A stretch of 64,000 nucleotides of DNA, from the NCBI GenBank assembly GCA_037721215.1, contig JBBJNV010000024.1:1-64000 (forward strand), given 5' to 3'. Position 1 is the first letter of the stretch; each line of letters begins with the position of its first letter. This document shows positions 1 to 9,616 of the stretch, piece by piece. The notes beneath the pieces are model-generated. The model was not told the origin of the DNA. It ran no database searches and saw nothing but the letters and a program-made list of their open reading frames with translations. A program made the position numbers and the translations under genes. The DNA is from Gemmatimonadaceae bacterium. Lineage in GTDB: Bacteria; Gemmatimonadota; Gemmatimonadetes; Gemmatimonadales; Gemmatimonadaceae.

Positions 1-2
1 GA

Positions 3-1772
3 GCCCATATAACTGGTGTTACGGTCGGCCCGAGTCCGGCCTGGCTGGTCGAGCGGATTGAGGCGGTAGGCGGGCGCTCGATCAATAACGTTGTCGACGC
101 CACGAACTACATGCTTCATGGATTCGGACATCCCATGCATGCGTTCGATCTGGCAAAACTGGACGGACGGCAAATAGTCGTGCGACGGGCACGGCCAGGG
201 GAGAATCTCGTTACCCTCGATGGTGTCGACCGGCACCTCGACGAGAAAACGATGGTTATCGCGGACGGAGCACGCGCGCAGGCGATCGCCGGCGTGATCG
301 GCGGCAGGACAAGCGAAGTCACCGAGGCGACTGCAGATATTTTCCTCGAAGTGGCGGCGTTCGACGCCGCCGGCGTGCGAGCGACTCGTCGCCGGCTTGG
401 TATCTCCACCGACGCCAGCTACCGATTCGAGCGCGGTGTGGATTCGTCTGCGATGTCCGGGCTGATCGAGTACGCGACAGATCTCATCATTGCGATTGCG
501 GGGGGCAGGCTCGCCGGGGATATCATCGACGTGGGTGCGTCTATTCCCCCGTTCAGAGCAATCACCCTTCGACCTGCCCGCGTTGCTCAGATCCTTGGCG
601 TCAACATTCCCGCGGATGTAATTGCGAGCCATCTGTCGACCGTTGGCTTCACTGTCGATATGCGTGCCGGCGCCATGACTGTGACGGTGCCCGGCTACAG
701 GGCAGACGTGGTCGGCGAAGTCGATCTGGTCGAGGAGGTCGCCCGCCTTTACGGATACTCTGAGTTTCCTTCCGACATTCGACCGTTTCGGCCTGGCACC
801 GTGCCCGACGCACCGCTTGACCTCGCCACAGACCGTGTTCGCACTGCTGCGCTGGCCGCCGGTCTGTTCGAGGCCCGGCCCATGCCGTTCGTCCGGACTG
901 GCGACGATATCCTGCGCGTTCGGAATCCGCTCGCTGATGACGAAGCGTTCCTTCGGACCTCGGTTCTCGAGTCGCTTGCGAGCCGAGCTGAGTACAACCT
1001 CGCGCACATGCAGCGAAACGTGAGACTGTTCGAGGTTGGGACGGTGTTTAGCGCTGAGCGCGACCCGCATACCGGTGCCCCGGCCGAAAGACTGCGTGTC
1101 GGTGCAGTCGTGATGGGCGAGCGCAGGCCTGCTCATTTCACCGAGCCGCGGCCTCCCGTGTTTGATGAATGGGACGCGAAAGCGCTTGGACTGGCTCTGG
1201 CCCGTGCCGCTTACCCTGTGTCAATCATCGACGCGGTCCCGGCAAGTGATGGCGACCTCTGGACCCTGACTGTCGACGCGGTGAAGGCCGGCTCGGTGGC
1301 ACTTCTTCCACTCGATGCACCTGTCTGGGCGTCAGCTGCCTTCGGCATCGAGATTGACCTCGAGAGTAATCCACAGGTTGCCCCTGCTCCCTCAGTATCA
1401 CCGGCGCCCGGCCACGCCGCTCCTCAAACGGGGACTGTCCGCGAGACGCCTGTAGCAACATTCAGGCGCTATTCGCCTATTCCCGCGAATCCAGCGATGC
1501 AGGTAGACCTCGCCCTGATCGTCCCCGATTCCGTAGCCGCTGCCACTGTCGAAACCCATATACGGCAGCAGGCCGGAGAGCTGCTCGAGTCACTCGTGCT
1601 GTTCGACGAGTTCCGCGGCCCCGGTGTTCAGTCGGGAAACAGAAGTATTGCGTGGGCGTTGACGTTCCGGCATCGCGAGCGCACACTACGTGACAGGGAA
1701 ATTGAGGGTCGCATCGCGAAGATTCTTAAATCGCTCGAGACAGCACTTGGCATCAGACAACGAACGTCCTGA
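3..1772 (+). CDS. pheT: Phenylalanyl-tRNA synthetase beta subunit, 5'-truncated
   Basis: Beta chain of the cytoplasmic alpha2-beta2 enzyme that charges tRNA-Phe. The reading frame is open from base 3, so the gene enters from outside the window; 589 residues are visible. The core motif [10 protein letters not shown] (about residues 31-40) followed by HAFDLAKL is typical of PheT. The B5 region follows, and the last ~95 residues form the FDX-ACB (anticodon-binding) domain ending in [12 protein letters not shown]. The N-terminal OB-fold is missing only because the window starts here. pheS would be expected upstream. The downstream coiled-coil gene overlaps its 3' end. Confidence 0.96.
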   Translation, partial: AHITGVTVGPSPAWLVERIEAVGGRSINNVVDATNYMLHGFGHPMHAFDLAKLDGRQIVVRRARPGENLVTLDGVDRHLDEKTMVIADGARAQAIAGVIGGRTSEVTEATADIFLEVAAFDAAGVRATRRRLGISTDASYRFERGVDSSAMSGLIEYATDLIIAIAGGRLAGDIIDVGASIPPFRAITLRPARVAQILGVNIPADVIASHLSTVGFTVDMRAGAMTVTVPGYRADVVGEVDLVEEVARLYGYSEFPSDIRPFRPGTVPDAPLDLATDRVRTAALAAGLFEARPMPFVRTGDDILRVRNPLADDEAFLRTSVLESLASRAEYNLAHMQRNVRLFEVGTVFSAERDPHTGAPAERLRVGAVVMGERRPAHFTEPRPPVFDEWDAKALGLALARAAYPVSIIDAVPASDGDLWTLTVDAVKAGSVALLPLDAPVWASAAFGIEIDLESNPQVAPAPSVSPAPGHAAPQTGTVRETPVATFRRYSPIPANPAMQVDLALIVPDSVAAATVETHIRQQAGELLESLVLFDEFRGPGVQSGNRSIAWALTFRHRERTLRDREIEGRIAKILKSLETALGIRQRTS

Positions 1773-2040
1773 TCAGGCATTTCAGGACCTGCAGCAACTC
1801 GTGCGTCACCTGGGTGACGAACTCACGACGTTCCGGCGCCGGGCTTTGCAGGCGGAGTCGCGAGTGAAGGCATTCGATGCCGCTGCGGGGTCGGCCCGGG
1901 TGAGCCCGGAGAGGGTCGACAAGCTCGAGCGTGAAAATGCCGATCTCAGAAAAAGGGTCGACCTGGCTCGAATACGCACCCGGCAGATGCTCGACCGGAT
2001 CCGCTTCCTTCGCCAGCAGCACGAGGCCGCCGCCAAGTGA
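1747..2040 (+). CDS. Small coiled-coil protein between pheT and zapA
   Basis: A 97-residue hydrophilic protein if it starts at TTG 1747; the frame is open further upstream to an ATG at 1690, deep inside pheT, and a GTG at 1801 is another option. The sequence is almost entirely helical with heptad-like spacing ([15 protein letters not shown], then [19 protein letters not shown]), so a coiled coil is very likely. It overlaps pheT and its stop overlaps the GTG of zapA (GTGA), implying translational coupling. Position next to zapA suggests a ZapB-like or other division-associated role, but this is inference from context. I do not recognise the family from sequence alone. Confidence 0.65.
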   Translation: MASDNERPDQAFQDLQQLVRHLGDELTTFRRRALQAESRVKAFDAAAGSARVSPERVDKLERENADLRKRVDLARIRTRQMLDRIRFLRQQHEAAAK

Positions 2041-2333
2041 CGGTACGCCGGAACACGGTCAAAGTCACCATCGTCGGCGGTGAGTACACCCTGAAAACGG
2101 AGACCAGCCCGGAACACACGCAGGCGGTTGCTGCCTACGTCGATCGAGCGATTGGCGAGACGATGGAGAGCGAAGCAAGGCTGGAGATCCACAAAGCTGC
2201 GATTCTCGCGGCGCTCAGAATTGCCGGCGAGCTGTTCGAGGCGCGTGCTGAAGCCAGCCGCCTTTCGGCACGAATCGATGGTCTGGCCGAGGAAATACGT
2301 CCCTGGCTCCCTCCCGCAAAGCGGCGCGATTAG
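2037..2333 (+). CDS. zapA: Cell division protein ZapA
   Basis: 98 residues, the usual size for ZapA, which binds FtsZ and bundles protofilaments at the division ring. The N-terminal half has the typical beta-rich head (VKVTIVGGEYTLKTETSPEHTQAVAAYVD), and the C-terminal half is a long helix (LEIHKAAILAALRIAGELFEA) that forms the dimeric coiled coil. The start is GTG at 2037, overlapping the preceding stop in GTGA. The preceding coiled-coil gene is a plausible partner. Confidence 0.85.
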   Translation: MTVRRNTVKVTIVGGEYTLKTETSPEHTQAVAAYVDRAIGETMESEARLEIHKAAILAALRIAGELFEARAEASRLSARIDGLAEEIRPWLPPAKRRD

Positions 2334-2415
2334 GTTTACGCCAGACACGCGACGACTTTTCGGCGCGATTGGGGCCGCCTGTGGCGCTGCCGCGGGCTCT
2401 ACATAGATCTGTCAA

Positions 2416-4005
2416 ATGACTGATTCGGCGTGGCTTACCGCGGCCGGCGCTTTGCTTGTCGCCGCCGCCTCCGCGGTTTTTTTTATTGTTGGGCAGGGCA
2501 GGGGAAGACGTTCTGAGGTCTCGAGGCAGCTCAGCGCCCGTTCGACGGCCGAGGAGACCGCAAAGCGCGTCCTCGACGACGCCGCCCGCGAAGCCGAGTC
2601 GATGCGCAAGAACGCGGTTCTTACCGGGAAGGAAGAACTGATCGGGCTTCGGGAGGACTGGGAGCTCGAGGCCCGAAAAAGGCGTGACGAGATAGAGGTA
2701 GAGGAACGCCGCGTCGTGGAGAAAGAAGGCCTCCTTGACCGCAAGTACGATGTGCTCGAACAGCGCGAGCGGGACGCTGTCGCGCAGGTTGCTGAAGTCA
2801 CGCGCCGGCACGAGTCCCTTGCCGCCCGCGATCAGGAGCTCGACCGGCTGGTCGCCGAAGAAAGGCGCAGGCTCGAGCAGCTCGCCGGACTTTCCGCCCA
2901 GGAGGCGAAGAACGAGCTGATGCAGCGACTGGCTGACGAGGCTCAGGCAGACGCCGCCAACCGGCTGCGTGATATCCGCGAGACGGCCAAGCGAAACGCT
3001 GACCGGGAAGCGAAGAAGATCATCGCGCTGGCCATCCAGCGGATTGCCGCCGACCAGACCGCCGAGACGACGGTTTCCGCAGTATCGCTGCCAAATGACG
3101 AGATGAAAGGCCGCATCATCGGCCGCGAGGGGCGAAACATCCGCGCGTTCGAGCTCGCCACAGGCGTCGACGTCATCATCGACGATACGCCCGATACCGT
3201 GGTGGTTTCATGTTTTGATCCGGTACGACGAGAGGTCGCACGGCTGTCACTGGAAAAACTGGTCGCCGACGGACGAATCCATCCGGGGCGGATCGAAGAG
3301 GTGGTTGCCAAGTCGCGTGAGGAAGTCGATATCGGAATCATCGATACCGGCGAGCGGGCGGCATACGCGAGCGGCGTCCACGGGCTGCACCAGGAAGTTA
3401 TCAAGCTCATCGGCCGCATGCGCTGGCGGACAAGTTATGGCCAGAACATTCTGAATCACTCGCAGGAAGTCGCGTGGCTGGCCGGCATAATGGCGGCTGA
3501 ACTCGGGCTCGATGTTGCGATGGCCCGCCGCGGTGCGTTGCTGCACGATATGGGGAAGGTCCTCACGCATGAACACGAGGGCACTCATGTCCAGCTCGGT
3601 GTCGAGATGGCCACCAGATACGGCGAGCACCCGCTGGTGATCAACTGTATCGCGGCGCATCACGACGACGTTCCCCACGAGAGCGAGATTTCGGTTCTGG
3701 TGCAGGCCGCGGATGCTATTTCCGGATCGCGCCCCGGGGCTCGGCGCGAGGCTTTCGAGACCTATGTAAAGCGGCTCGAAGGGCTCGAGAAGATTGCATC
3801 GAGTTACCGCGGCGTTGAGAAAGTGTTTGCGATTCAGGCCGGCCGGGAGGTGCGTGTCATTGTCACCCCCGACGAGGTGGACGATGTTCGCATGTCGTCG
3901 CTGAGCGAAGAGATTGCGCGCCGAATCGAGGCCGAGCTCCAGTATCCCGGACAGATAAAAGTCGTGCTCATCCGCGAGACCCGCGCGGTGGATTTTGCCC
4001 GCTGA
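2416..4005 (+). CDS. rny: Ribonuclease Y
   Basis: Membrane-anchored endoribonuclease that initiates mRNA decay. 529 residues, typical for the family. Order of parts: one N-terminal membrane segment (about 7-25), a long charged coiled coil (about 28-200), a KH RNA-binding domain with GREGRN near 236-241, and an HD domain with H348 (NHSQEVA) and H377-D378 (LLHDMGK). The C-terminus [16 protein letters not shown] is also typical. Its stop codon overlaps the TTG start of folD, so the two are probably co-translated. The ~80 bases between zapA and this gene hold no further gene that I can see. Confidence 0.96.
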   Translation: MTDSAWLTAAGALLVAAASAVFFIVGQGRGRRSEVSRQLSARSTAEETAKRVLDDAAREAESMRKNAVLTGKEELIGLREDWELEARKRRDEIEVEERRVVEKEGLLDRKYDVLEQRERDAVAQVAEVTRRHESLAARDQELDRLVAEERRRLEQLAGLSAQEAKNELMQRLADEAQADAANRLRDIRETAKRNADREAKKIIALAIQRIAADQTAETTVSAVSLPNDEMKGRIIGREGRNIRAFELATGVDVIIDDTPDTVVVSCFDPVRREVARLSLEKLVADGRIHPGRIEEVVAKSREEVDIGIIDTGERAAYASGVHGLHQEVIKLIGRMRWRTSYGQNILNHSQEVAWLAGIMAAELGLDVAMARRGALLHDMGKVLTHEHEGTHVQLGVEMATRYGEHPLVINCIAAHHDDVPHESEISVLVQAADAISGSRPGARREAFETYVKRLEGLEKIASSYRGVEKVFAIQAGREVRVIVTPDEVDDVRMSSLSEEIARRIEAELQYPGQIKVVLIRETRAVDFAR

Positions 4006-4924
4006 GCTAATCGACGGTGTAGCGATTGCACGCGCGATCCGCAACGACATTGCGACGGATGTGGAAGCACTGGTCGCCAGGGGAGTGAGGCCCGGCCTGG
4101 CGGTAGTACTCGTCGGTGAGAATCCCGGCAGTGAGGTATACGTACGGGCAAAGAGCAAGGCCTGTGAGGAGGCCGGAATCCACAGCGTTACCATCAGGCT
4201 TTCGGCAACCTCGCCCCAGGCCGAGCTTCTGGAGATCATTGGCGGATTGAATGGGGATCCATTAATTCATGGCATTCTCGTTCAGATGCCTCTGCCGCCG
4301 CAGATGGATGCCGACGCCGTGATCCGATGGATTGACCCGGCCAAGGATGTCGATGGTTTTCATCCGGTGAATGTCGGCAAGCTGATCGTGGGCGAACGCG
4401 ATGGCTTCGTGCCATGCACTCCTGCCGGAGTTCAGGAGCTTTTGAAGCGTTCGCAGATCGAAACCGGTGGCCGGCACTGCGTGATCGTCGGACGCAGCAA
4501 TATTGTCGGCAAGCCGATGGCTGCCCTCATGATGCAGGACACGGAGACGGCCAACTGCACCGTGACCGTCTGCCACCGGCATACGGCGGACTTGAGCGAG
4601 CATACCCGTCGCGCCGATATTCTCATTGTGGCTACGGGGCGGGCCGGCCTCATTACAGGCGATATGGTAAAGCCCGGTGCGGTGGTTGTCGACGTCGGCG
4701 TGAATCGCGTCACAGACGCGAGTGCAAGTCGGGGCTTCCGGCTCGTCGGGGACGTCGACTTCGAATCGGTACGAAAAGTTGCCTCCCGAATCACCCCCGT
4801 CCCAGGAGGCGTCGGCCCAATGACGATTGCGATGTTGCTTTCCAACACGGTTCGCTCTGCGGCGCGAGCGGCGTTGCTCATCCCAGCACACCGAAGCGCC
4901 GGGCACTCGGGGACGTTCGCATGA
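3995..4924 (+). CDS. folD: Bifunctional methylenetetrahydrofolate dehydrogenase/cyclohydrolase
   Basis: Interconverts 5,10-methylene-THF and 10-formyl-THF with NADP. 309 residues. Catalytic Tyr49/Lys53 lie in [21 protein letters not shown], the nucleotide-binding [11 protein letters not shown] and the C-terminal [15 protein letters not shown] are all intact. The start is TTG at 3995, inside the end of rny. The last ~15 residues (after SAARAALL) are poorly conserved-looking. A degraded copy of the second half of this gene lies at 7334-7502, just upstream of xseA, which suggests folD and xseA were once adjacent. Confidence 0.95.
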   Translation: MPAELIDGVAIARAIRNDIATDVEALVARGVRPGLAVVLVGENPGSEVYVRAKSKACEEAGIHSVTIRLSATSPQAELLEIIGGLNGDPLIHGILVQMPLPPQMDADAVIRWIDPAKDVDGFHPVNVGKLIVGERDGFVPCTPAGVQELLKRSQIETGGRHCVIVGRSNIVGKPMAALMMQDTETANCTVTVCHRHTADLSEHTRRADILIVATGRAGLITGDMVKPGAVVVDVGVNRVTDASASRGFRLVGDVDFESVRKVASRITPVPGGVGPMTIAMLLSNTVRSAARAALLIPAHRSAGHSGTFA

Positions 4925-5121
4925 GACCTCGGGATCGCCACCCAGTCGACTTCCGGCTATCTTGGCTACCCGGCTGCGCCTCCCTGCCGGTCAATGATTC
5001 AATTAGTGAAAGTTTGCGCTTTGGCAGGGAAAAGTCTGGATTCCCATACCCTCAAAGTTTGAGTACATTCTTGCGGCAACCGGTGGCACTTTTTTCGAAC
5101 AGCGTCCGCTGGACAGTGTTA

Positions 5122-5152
5122 CCCCATCGGTGAGGTAACATCGCCGATGGGG
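5122..5152 (+). promoter_or_regulatory. Perfect 9-bp inverted repeat in the leader of the 5186 gene
   Basis: CCCCATCGG and CCGATGGGG flank a 13-nt loop, 34 bases upstream of the ATG at 5186. There is no T-run after it, so it looks more like a leader hairpin or operator than a terminator. Its function is unknown. The rest of 4925-5185 shows no gene. Confidence 0.35.
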
Positions 5153-5185
5153 ATGGGTCGAGTTTGCTCGAGAGGAGGAGTCCAC

Positions 5186-5569
5186 ATGCCAATCAGAAAA
5201 GCACCGATAGCGGTCTTGCTCGCCGCCTTGGTAGCAGGGTTCGGTCGGCCCACGCCGATCCTTGCGCAACAACTGGCGCGTGTTGCTATGCCGCAGAAAA
5301 CAGTCGAGCTAAGGTATCTGCCTACCGAACGTCGGCAGATCGCCACAATGCATGGAGCCGCCCAAGCCGACGGCATCAGGCCCAGCCTACGTGCACGGTC
5401 CGCGATCAAAGGAGGAGCAATCGGGGGGATAATCGGCGCTATAGCCGGGTTCTTAGCGGTGAGCGCGGCCTGCAATCGGTGCGACGACCCGGCGCCTGTC
5501 TATGCCGGGACGGCCATCGGACTTGCGGTAGGAGTCGTCGTTGGCGCTGTGGTCGGGGCCGCTCGGTGA
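5186..5569 (+). CDS. Secreted glycine-zipper protein
   Basis: 127 residues from ATG 5186, chosen because AGGAGGAG sits 5 bases upstream. The N-terminus (MPIRKAPIAVLLAALVAGF, cut near ILAQQ) is a classical signal peptide. The C-terminal half has two glycine-rich hydrophobic stretches (GGAIGGIIGAIAGF and AGTAIGLAVGVVVGAVVG) separated by a loop with CNRC. Such GxxxG zippers occur in small outer-membrane or periplasmic proteins. I do not recognise a named family. The protein at 10715 has the same design (signal peptide, zipper, Cys loop, zipper), so the two are probably paralogues serving separate accessory modules. Confidence 0.75.
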   Translation: MPIRKAPIAVLLAALVAGFGRPTPILAQQLARVAMPQKTVELRYLPTERRQIATMHGAAQADGIRPSLRARSAIKGGAIGGIIGAIAGFLAVSAACNRCDDPAPVYAGTAIGLAVGVVVGAVVGAAR

Positions 5570-5713
5570 AGTTTGTCGTTGCTTGCCACGTCGCTCCCGG
5601 CGCTGGTGGTTTTTAAGGCTTTCGACCAGATTCATTTTCCACGGATGGGTGAGCGATGTTATTTGTCCGCGGTCATAACGAGCTTGTCCAACTCGACATC
5701 GGGAAACTGAACT

Positions 5714-7267
5714 ATGGAAGCTCGCCTGAGAACAATCGCCGCATTCTTCTCAATAGCGGCTGGGGCCGCTTGCTCCAGCGAAATACCAACTGACGCGAAG
5801 ACCCAGAATATTGCATTAGCGCAGACCAGTAATACGGCTGCGAACGTGACGGACACGTCAGTTGCCCAACTCGCGCGTGGGCTTGCGATCGCATTAGCCG
5901 ACACTGCGCTACGTATGCGGCTGCTCGAAGACTTGCGAGACAGCCCCTTCCCTTACCACGCGGTCCATTTTTCGAGCTATCTGCAAGGGCCTCGAGGGCG
6001 CGCCATAGGAGAAACCGCCGCACGTTATATCGGCATTACAAGCGGAGAGTTTTGGGATTTAGTGCGATCCCTCCCACCGCTTGCGATGGGGGTGGGCTCC
6101 GCCGCCGATCGAATAGCTTGGACCGGATCAAGCAATCTCGTTGTGGTGGGAACTGCATTGACTCAGCGTGAGGCGCCAGGCCGAATACGGGTTACTGGGT
6201 ATGACGGCGCCGGCAGACCCAAGAACGTTTCGCTCGCGGGGAAGGCGCCGTGGCCAGTACTTGTAATTTCTCCGGTCCCGTTCGCTTTTCCGTCGGATCC
6301 CGAGGGTGCACGGGCCAAGGGAAGGAGGGCGAACAGGGGCACTATTAGCGCGCCATACGAGCGAGTCTCCGCGCAGTCAAGTGGCACCTGCGAACCCGAC
6401 GGTGACCCGTATTGCTGCGACGAGACGATGGACGAATGCATCGGAGAGCCGGCGCCCGGATATCAACCCCTCGGACCCCCGGCGAATATCGAACCGGGAT
6501 GCCAAGCTGTCGCCGGCGGATACAGCGCTGTTGACGGTTCCAATGATAGAGATGTCGATGGGATCAAGGACGAGTGCGAGCAAATTCTTGCCAAGGCTTT
6601 CGAGCCGCAATTGGTTTTCGCGGTTGGGGAAACACTGGCCGGTCGCGAACCGCACTACACAGCAACGCTTGTCAATGGATATATCCACATTGGCTACCTT
6701 TTGTCCTATTACTACGATGGCAGGCCAGTGTCGCATCATGGCGACTCGGAATTTATCATCACGGTAATTCACCCCGGCGCCATGGCTATCAAGGCCATCA
6801 CAACTTCCGCTCACTGGGGCGCGACGTTCGGATGGTGGTTCGACGAAACGAGGACGTATGCCCACCACGAGTATACCTATACAGGCCCCCGGCCTTGGAT
6901 CTACGTCTCTGGCGCTCATCATGGGAACTACAACACCGAATACCGCTGCGATCAGCGCTCGTACGATGACTGCGATGCGATTGGCGTTGGGTACAACCAA
7001 CGAGCCGGTTGGGGGTACGCTGGCGGTGACGGGATCCGGCCGGATAACAACATAGGAAGTGAGGCTCATCCGTTTGACATTGACGAATTGTTTGGGGCGC
7101 AATCCCCAGACTGCACTAGATCTGACGATCCCGGCAATCGGCCAGGAACCGAGTGTTACTTCAATACAGCGTACAATTCGAAATTTGCAGGTTGGTTCAG
7201 CGATGACGTGATTGATGCAGGAACGACACACTATCGAGACGCGCTGGTCGCTTTCGGCTTGCTCTAA
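5714..7267 (+). CDS. Secreted lipoprotein-like protein, possibly Vps62/NPP1-like
   Basis: 517 residues. The N-terminus MEARLRTIAAFFSIAAGAAC looks like a lipoprotein signal with Cys20, although the lipobox is weak. The middle contains a Cys-rich patch (CEPDGDPYCCDETMDEC) and a calcium-loop-like DGSNDRDVDGIKDECE. The C-terminal ~250 residues begin LAKAFEPQLVFAVGE, then HHGDSEFIITVI, then PWIYVSGAHHGNY. This succession resembles Vps62/necrosis-inducing-type domains (ApxLxF..E, GDWExxxV, SxGSHANY). That match is by eye only; the family call is tentative. No neighbouring enzyme indicates a pathway. It belongs to the accessory zone between folD and its remnant. Confidence 0.7.
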   Translation: MEARLRTIAAFFSIAAGAACSSEIPTDAKTQNIALAQTSNTAANVTDTSVAQLARGLAIALADTALRMRLLEDLRDSPFPYHAVHFSSYLQGPRGRAIGETAARYIGITSGEFWDLVRSLPPLAMGVGSAADRIAWTGSSNLVVVGTALTQREAPGRIRVTGYDGAGRPKNVSLAGKAPWPVLVISPVPFAFPSDPEGARAKGRRANRGTISAPYERVSAQSSGTCEPDGDPYCCDETMDECIGEPAPGYQPLGPPANIEPGCQAVAGGYSAVDGSNDRDVDGIKDECEQILAKAFEPQLVFAVGETLAGREPHYTATLVNGYIHIGYLLSYYYDGRPVSHHGDSEFIITVIHPGAMAIKAITTSAHWGATFGWWFDETRTYAHHEYTYTGPRPWIYVSGAHHGNYNTEYRCDQRSYDDCDAIGVGYNQRAGWGYAGGDGIRPDNNIGSEAHPFDIDELFGAQSPDCTRSDDPGNRPGTECYFNTAYNSKFAGWFSDDVIDAGTTHYRDALVAFGLL

Positions 7268-7333
7268 CTCAGGCTGCGCAGATCGTCGTTTGTGAGGCCG
7301 CGGTGGAGGGCGAGGCTGCCCCGGCGGCTACCT

Positions 7334-7502
7334 TGTGATGCCGGGACTCAAAGACGGCCAATTGCACCGTGACCGTTTGTCACCGGCGCACGGCCGACTT
7401 GGGCGAGCACACCCGTCGCCGATAACTCCAGTGCTGGGGGTGTCGGGGCCAATGACGATCGCGATGCTGCTGTCGAACACGATCCGCGCGGCGACGCGAC
7501 GT
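7334..7502 (+). pseudogene. folD: folD remnant (internal fragment joined to 3' part)
   Basis: The stretch at about 7351-7424 matches folD 4543-4617 at roughly 88% by eye (the codons for [16 protein letters not shown]). It then jumps to a part matching folD 4797-4870 (the [17 protein letters not shown] region). About 180 bases between them are deleted and the frame is broken. It sits 41 bases before xseA and in the same orientation as folD. This is a decayed duplicate, not a second enzyme. Confidence 0.8.
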
Positions 7503-7543
7503 GAATCGCCTGGTGACCCCAATGAGGAGTTCGACGGGACGTC

Positions 7544-8764
7544 ATGAAAGCGCCCCGAGGACACCTATCGTTCGATTTTGCCGGACCGCCGGCAGATACT
7601 GGGGCACCGGGCGCGGTGCCCGGTGCTACCCGTGAGTCGGCCGTAAGCATCGGAGATCTCAACGAGACAGCCAGGGCACTTGTCGAGCGGTCGTTTGGTC
7701 AGTTCTGGGTGCGCGGAGAAGTGGTGGACTTCAAGCCGCATCGGAATGGACACTGGTATTTCTCCCTGCGCGACAGGATGGCGCAGATGGCTTGCGTGGT
7801 GTGGTCGCGGGATCAGTATCGAATTCCCGCGCCTCCTGACGACGGGATGCAAGTAGTCGCTCTGGTGCAGATGACGATGTTCGTCGCTCGGGGAACGCTG
7901 CAGCTCAAGGTCATTCGCCTCGAAGCCGCGGGCGAGGGTCTGTGGCGAAAGGCAATGGATCTGACCATTGCGAGGCTAAATGCCGAGGGTCTCACGGCGC
8001 AGGAGCGAAAAAAGCCGATTCCGCGTTTCGCGAAAAACATCGCTGTCATTACGAGCCCCGGAGGCGCTGCGCTGCAGGATATCATTTCTGTTGCGCGCCG
8101 CCGGCGGCCGGGTGTGCAGATCGTGGTGTGCCCGGCAGTGGTGCAGGGCGACACGGCAGTGCGGGAGGTATGTCGGGCGATCGCGCGGGTGATGCGGTGG
8201 GGAGAAGCTGACCTTCTCATCATCGGCCGGGGCGGCGGATCGCGCGAAGATCTCTGGGCATTCAACGATGAACGCGTTGCCCGCGCGATCGCAGCTTGCC
8301 CGATTCCGGTCATCACTGCAGTGGGGCATGAAATTGACGTTTCGGTGTGCGACCTCGTAGCAGACCTTCGCGCGGCGACCCCCTCGGTTGCAGCCGAGAC
8401 CGCCGTACTGGCGCTTGCCGATTTACTGGCTGTGCTCGAGTCGCAGCGGTTTCGTATCACGTCGGCCGCCGAGCGGCGAAACGCGACCGCGCTGGGGGGT
8501 CTTCGCAACACCGCGCGTGACCTTCGTGCCGCCGCAAATCGGGGTGCGGAAAGACGGCGCAGGGAGGTTTCGGCCATAGCCGGCCGCCTCCACGCGCTCA
8601 GCCCGCTGGCAACGCTTGCCCGCGGTTATGCGGTTGCGAGAAACCTGAGCGGCGAAACTCTCGCTTCGGCCTCGCAGTTCAGCCATGGCCAGGAATTCGA
8701 TCTGCTGCTGCAGGATGGGGTCGTTGAAGCGCGCGTGGCGGCGATCGCACGGGAACCCGCCTGA
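7544..8764 (+). CDS. xseA: Exodeoxyribonuclease VII large subunit
   Basis: Large subunit of the bidirectional single-strand exonuclease. 406 residues. The N-terminal OB-fold contains FWVRGEVVDFKPHRNGHWYFSLRD. The catalytic domain has GRGGGSREDLWAFNDE and the hallmark PVITAVGHEIDVSVCDLVADLRAATPS. The C-terminal tail is LARGYAVARNLSG with a final beta strand FDLLLQDGVVEARV. No xseB is visible downstream. Partial copies of its 3' end occur at 9216-9291 and 11668-12035. Confidence 0.95.
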   Translation: MKAPRGHLSFDFAGPPADTGAPGAVPGATRESAVSIGDLNETARALVERSFGQFWVRGEVVDFKPHRNGHWYFSLRDRMAQMACVVWSRDQYRIPAPPDDGMQVVALVQMTMFVARGTLQLKVIRLEAAGEGLWRKAMDLTIARLNAEGLTAQERKKPIPRFAKNIAVITSPGGAALQDIISVARRRRPGVQIVVCPAVVQGDTAVREVCRAIARVMRWGEADLLIIGRGGGSREDLWAFNDERVARAIAACPIPVITAVGHEIDVSVCDLVADLRAATPSVAAETAVLALADLLAVLESQRFRITSAAERRNATALGGLRNTARDLRAAANRGAERRRREVSAIAGRLHALSPLATLARGYAVARNLSGETLASASQFSHGQEFDLLLQDGVVEARVAAIAREPA

Positions 8765-8853
8765 CGCAGCACCGCCCGCAGCATCCAGCTTCCGCATTGC
8801 GTTCGACCTGTCGCCGATTGTAGCGTCGCATTGCGATACAGCCGCCCGGCCGA

Positions 8854-8867
8854 CGGCGGGCCCGCCG
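8854..8867. repeat. 14-bp perfect GC palindrome after xseA
   Basis: CGGCGGGCCCGCCG lies 90 bases after the xseA stop. It could form a short stem but has no T-run, so it is not a convincing terminator. The remainder of 8765-8918 shows no gene. Confidence 0.3.
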
Positions 8868-8918
8868 TGAGCAGACAGCCCGTCCCGATCCTTGAATCGC
8901 CCTCGCAATCGCAGTCAG

Positions 8919-9291
8919 GATACTTTATACTCACCCCTAAACCCGCTATCGTTAAAGGCTTACGAGGATTCCAAGACACCAGCGCGCAACGCGCGCGGAG
9001 ATCACAGCTACAATGGCATTTCAGAAGACCGCGACGATCGAGAAGTTCCGCACCCACGACACAGACACCGGCTCGGCCCAGGTACAGGTTGCAGTTCTCA
9101 CGGAGAACATCAACTACCTCACCCAGCACTTTCGCACTCATGCGAAAGACCATCACAGCCGGCAGGGCCTGCTGAAGATGGGGCAAGCGTCGGCGGCTGC
9201 TGGACTACCCGGCCGGCAATTCAAACTTCTGCTTCGCGACGGAGAGGTGGCGACGCGAGTCGAGGAAAGGGAGCAGCAGGCGCGCTCGTAA
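8919..9291 (+). pseudogene. rpsO: rpsO 5' duplicate fused to an xseA-like tail
   Basis: Promoter-proximal DNA, leader and the first ~56 codons of rpsO are duplicated here. The 39 bases before the ATG (8974-9012) are identical to those of the intact gene (14712-14750), and the first ~168 coding bases differ at only two positions by eye. A 2-base deletion after LLKM (about 9181) shifts the frame. After ~9216 the sequence encodes [17 protein letters not shown], resembling the XseA terminus GQEFDLLLQDGVVEARV. The frame 9013-9291 (92 codons) is open, so a truncated S15-XseA chimera could be made, but a normal S15 cannot. Confidence 0.85.
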
Positions 9292-9616
9292 CCTCGTGAG
9301 GCTGCCCTGCGGGCGGCGCGTGACTCAGCGAACTCTTTATGGGGTCCTAGTGCGTGACTAGTGATCGCCTAGGTGGTGATCACCATTTTCGCTCCCCGCG
9401 GTGCCTTACTTCTGGAATTGGTCCGCTTGGAGGATGCACGATCCTCTCTTTTGCCATGCAGGTCATCGAGAGCCAGTGAGCGGAACTCATCCTGTCCGAG
9501 AGAGGTCAATCGACAAAGCTATTGACGCGGGGGGAGGGTGGACACATGTTTGCGCGCGTAGCGGCTGGAACGCTCCGCAAGGCCTCATTACGTGCACCTT
9601 TACCCAGGGAACGATT
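9292..9616. other. 325-bp stretch without a recognisable gene
   Basis: No coding signal that I trust. It contains the 12-bp perfect palindrome TGGTGATCACCA at 9374-9385 and presumably the promoter of the downstream S8 peptidase gene. It marks the left edge of the second accessory module. Confidence 0.5.

Noticed and set aside
2334-2415. Possible 6S RNA after zapA, as in gammaproteobacteria
   Set aside because: The gap is only 82 bases, far shorter than 6S RNA, with no matching central bubble structure visible.
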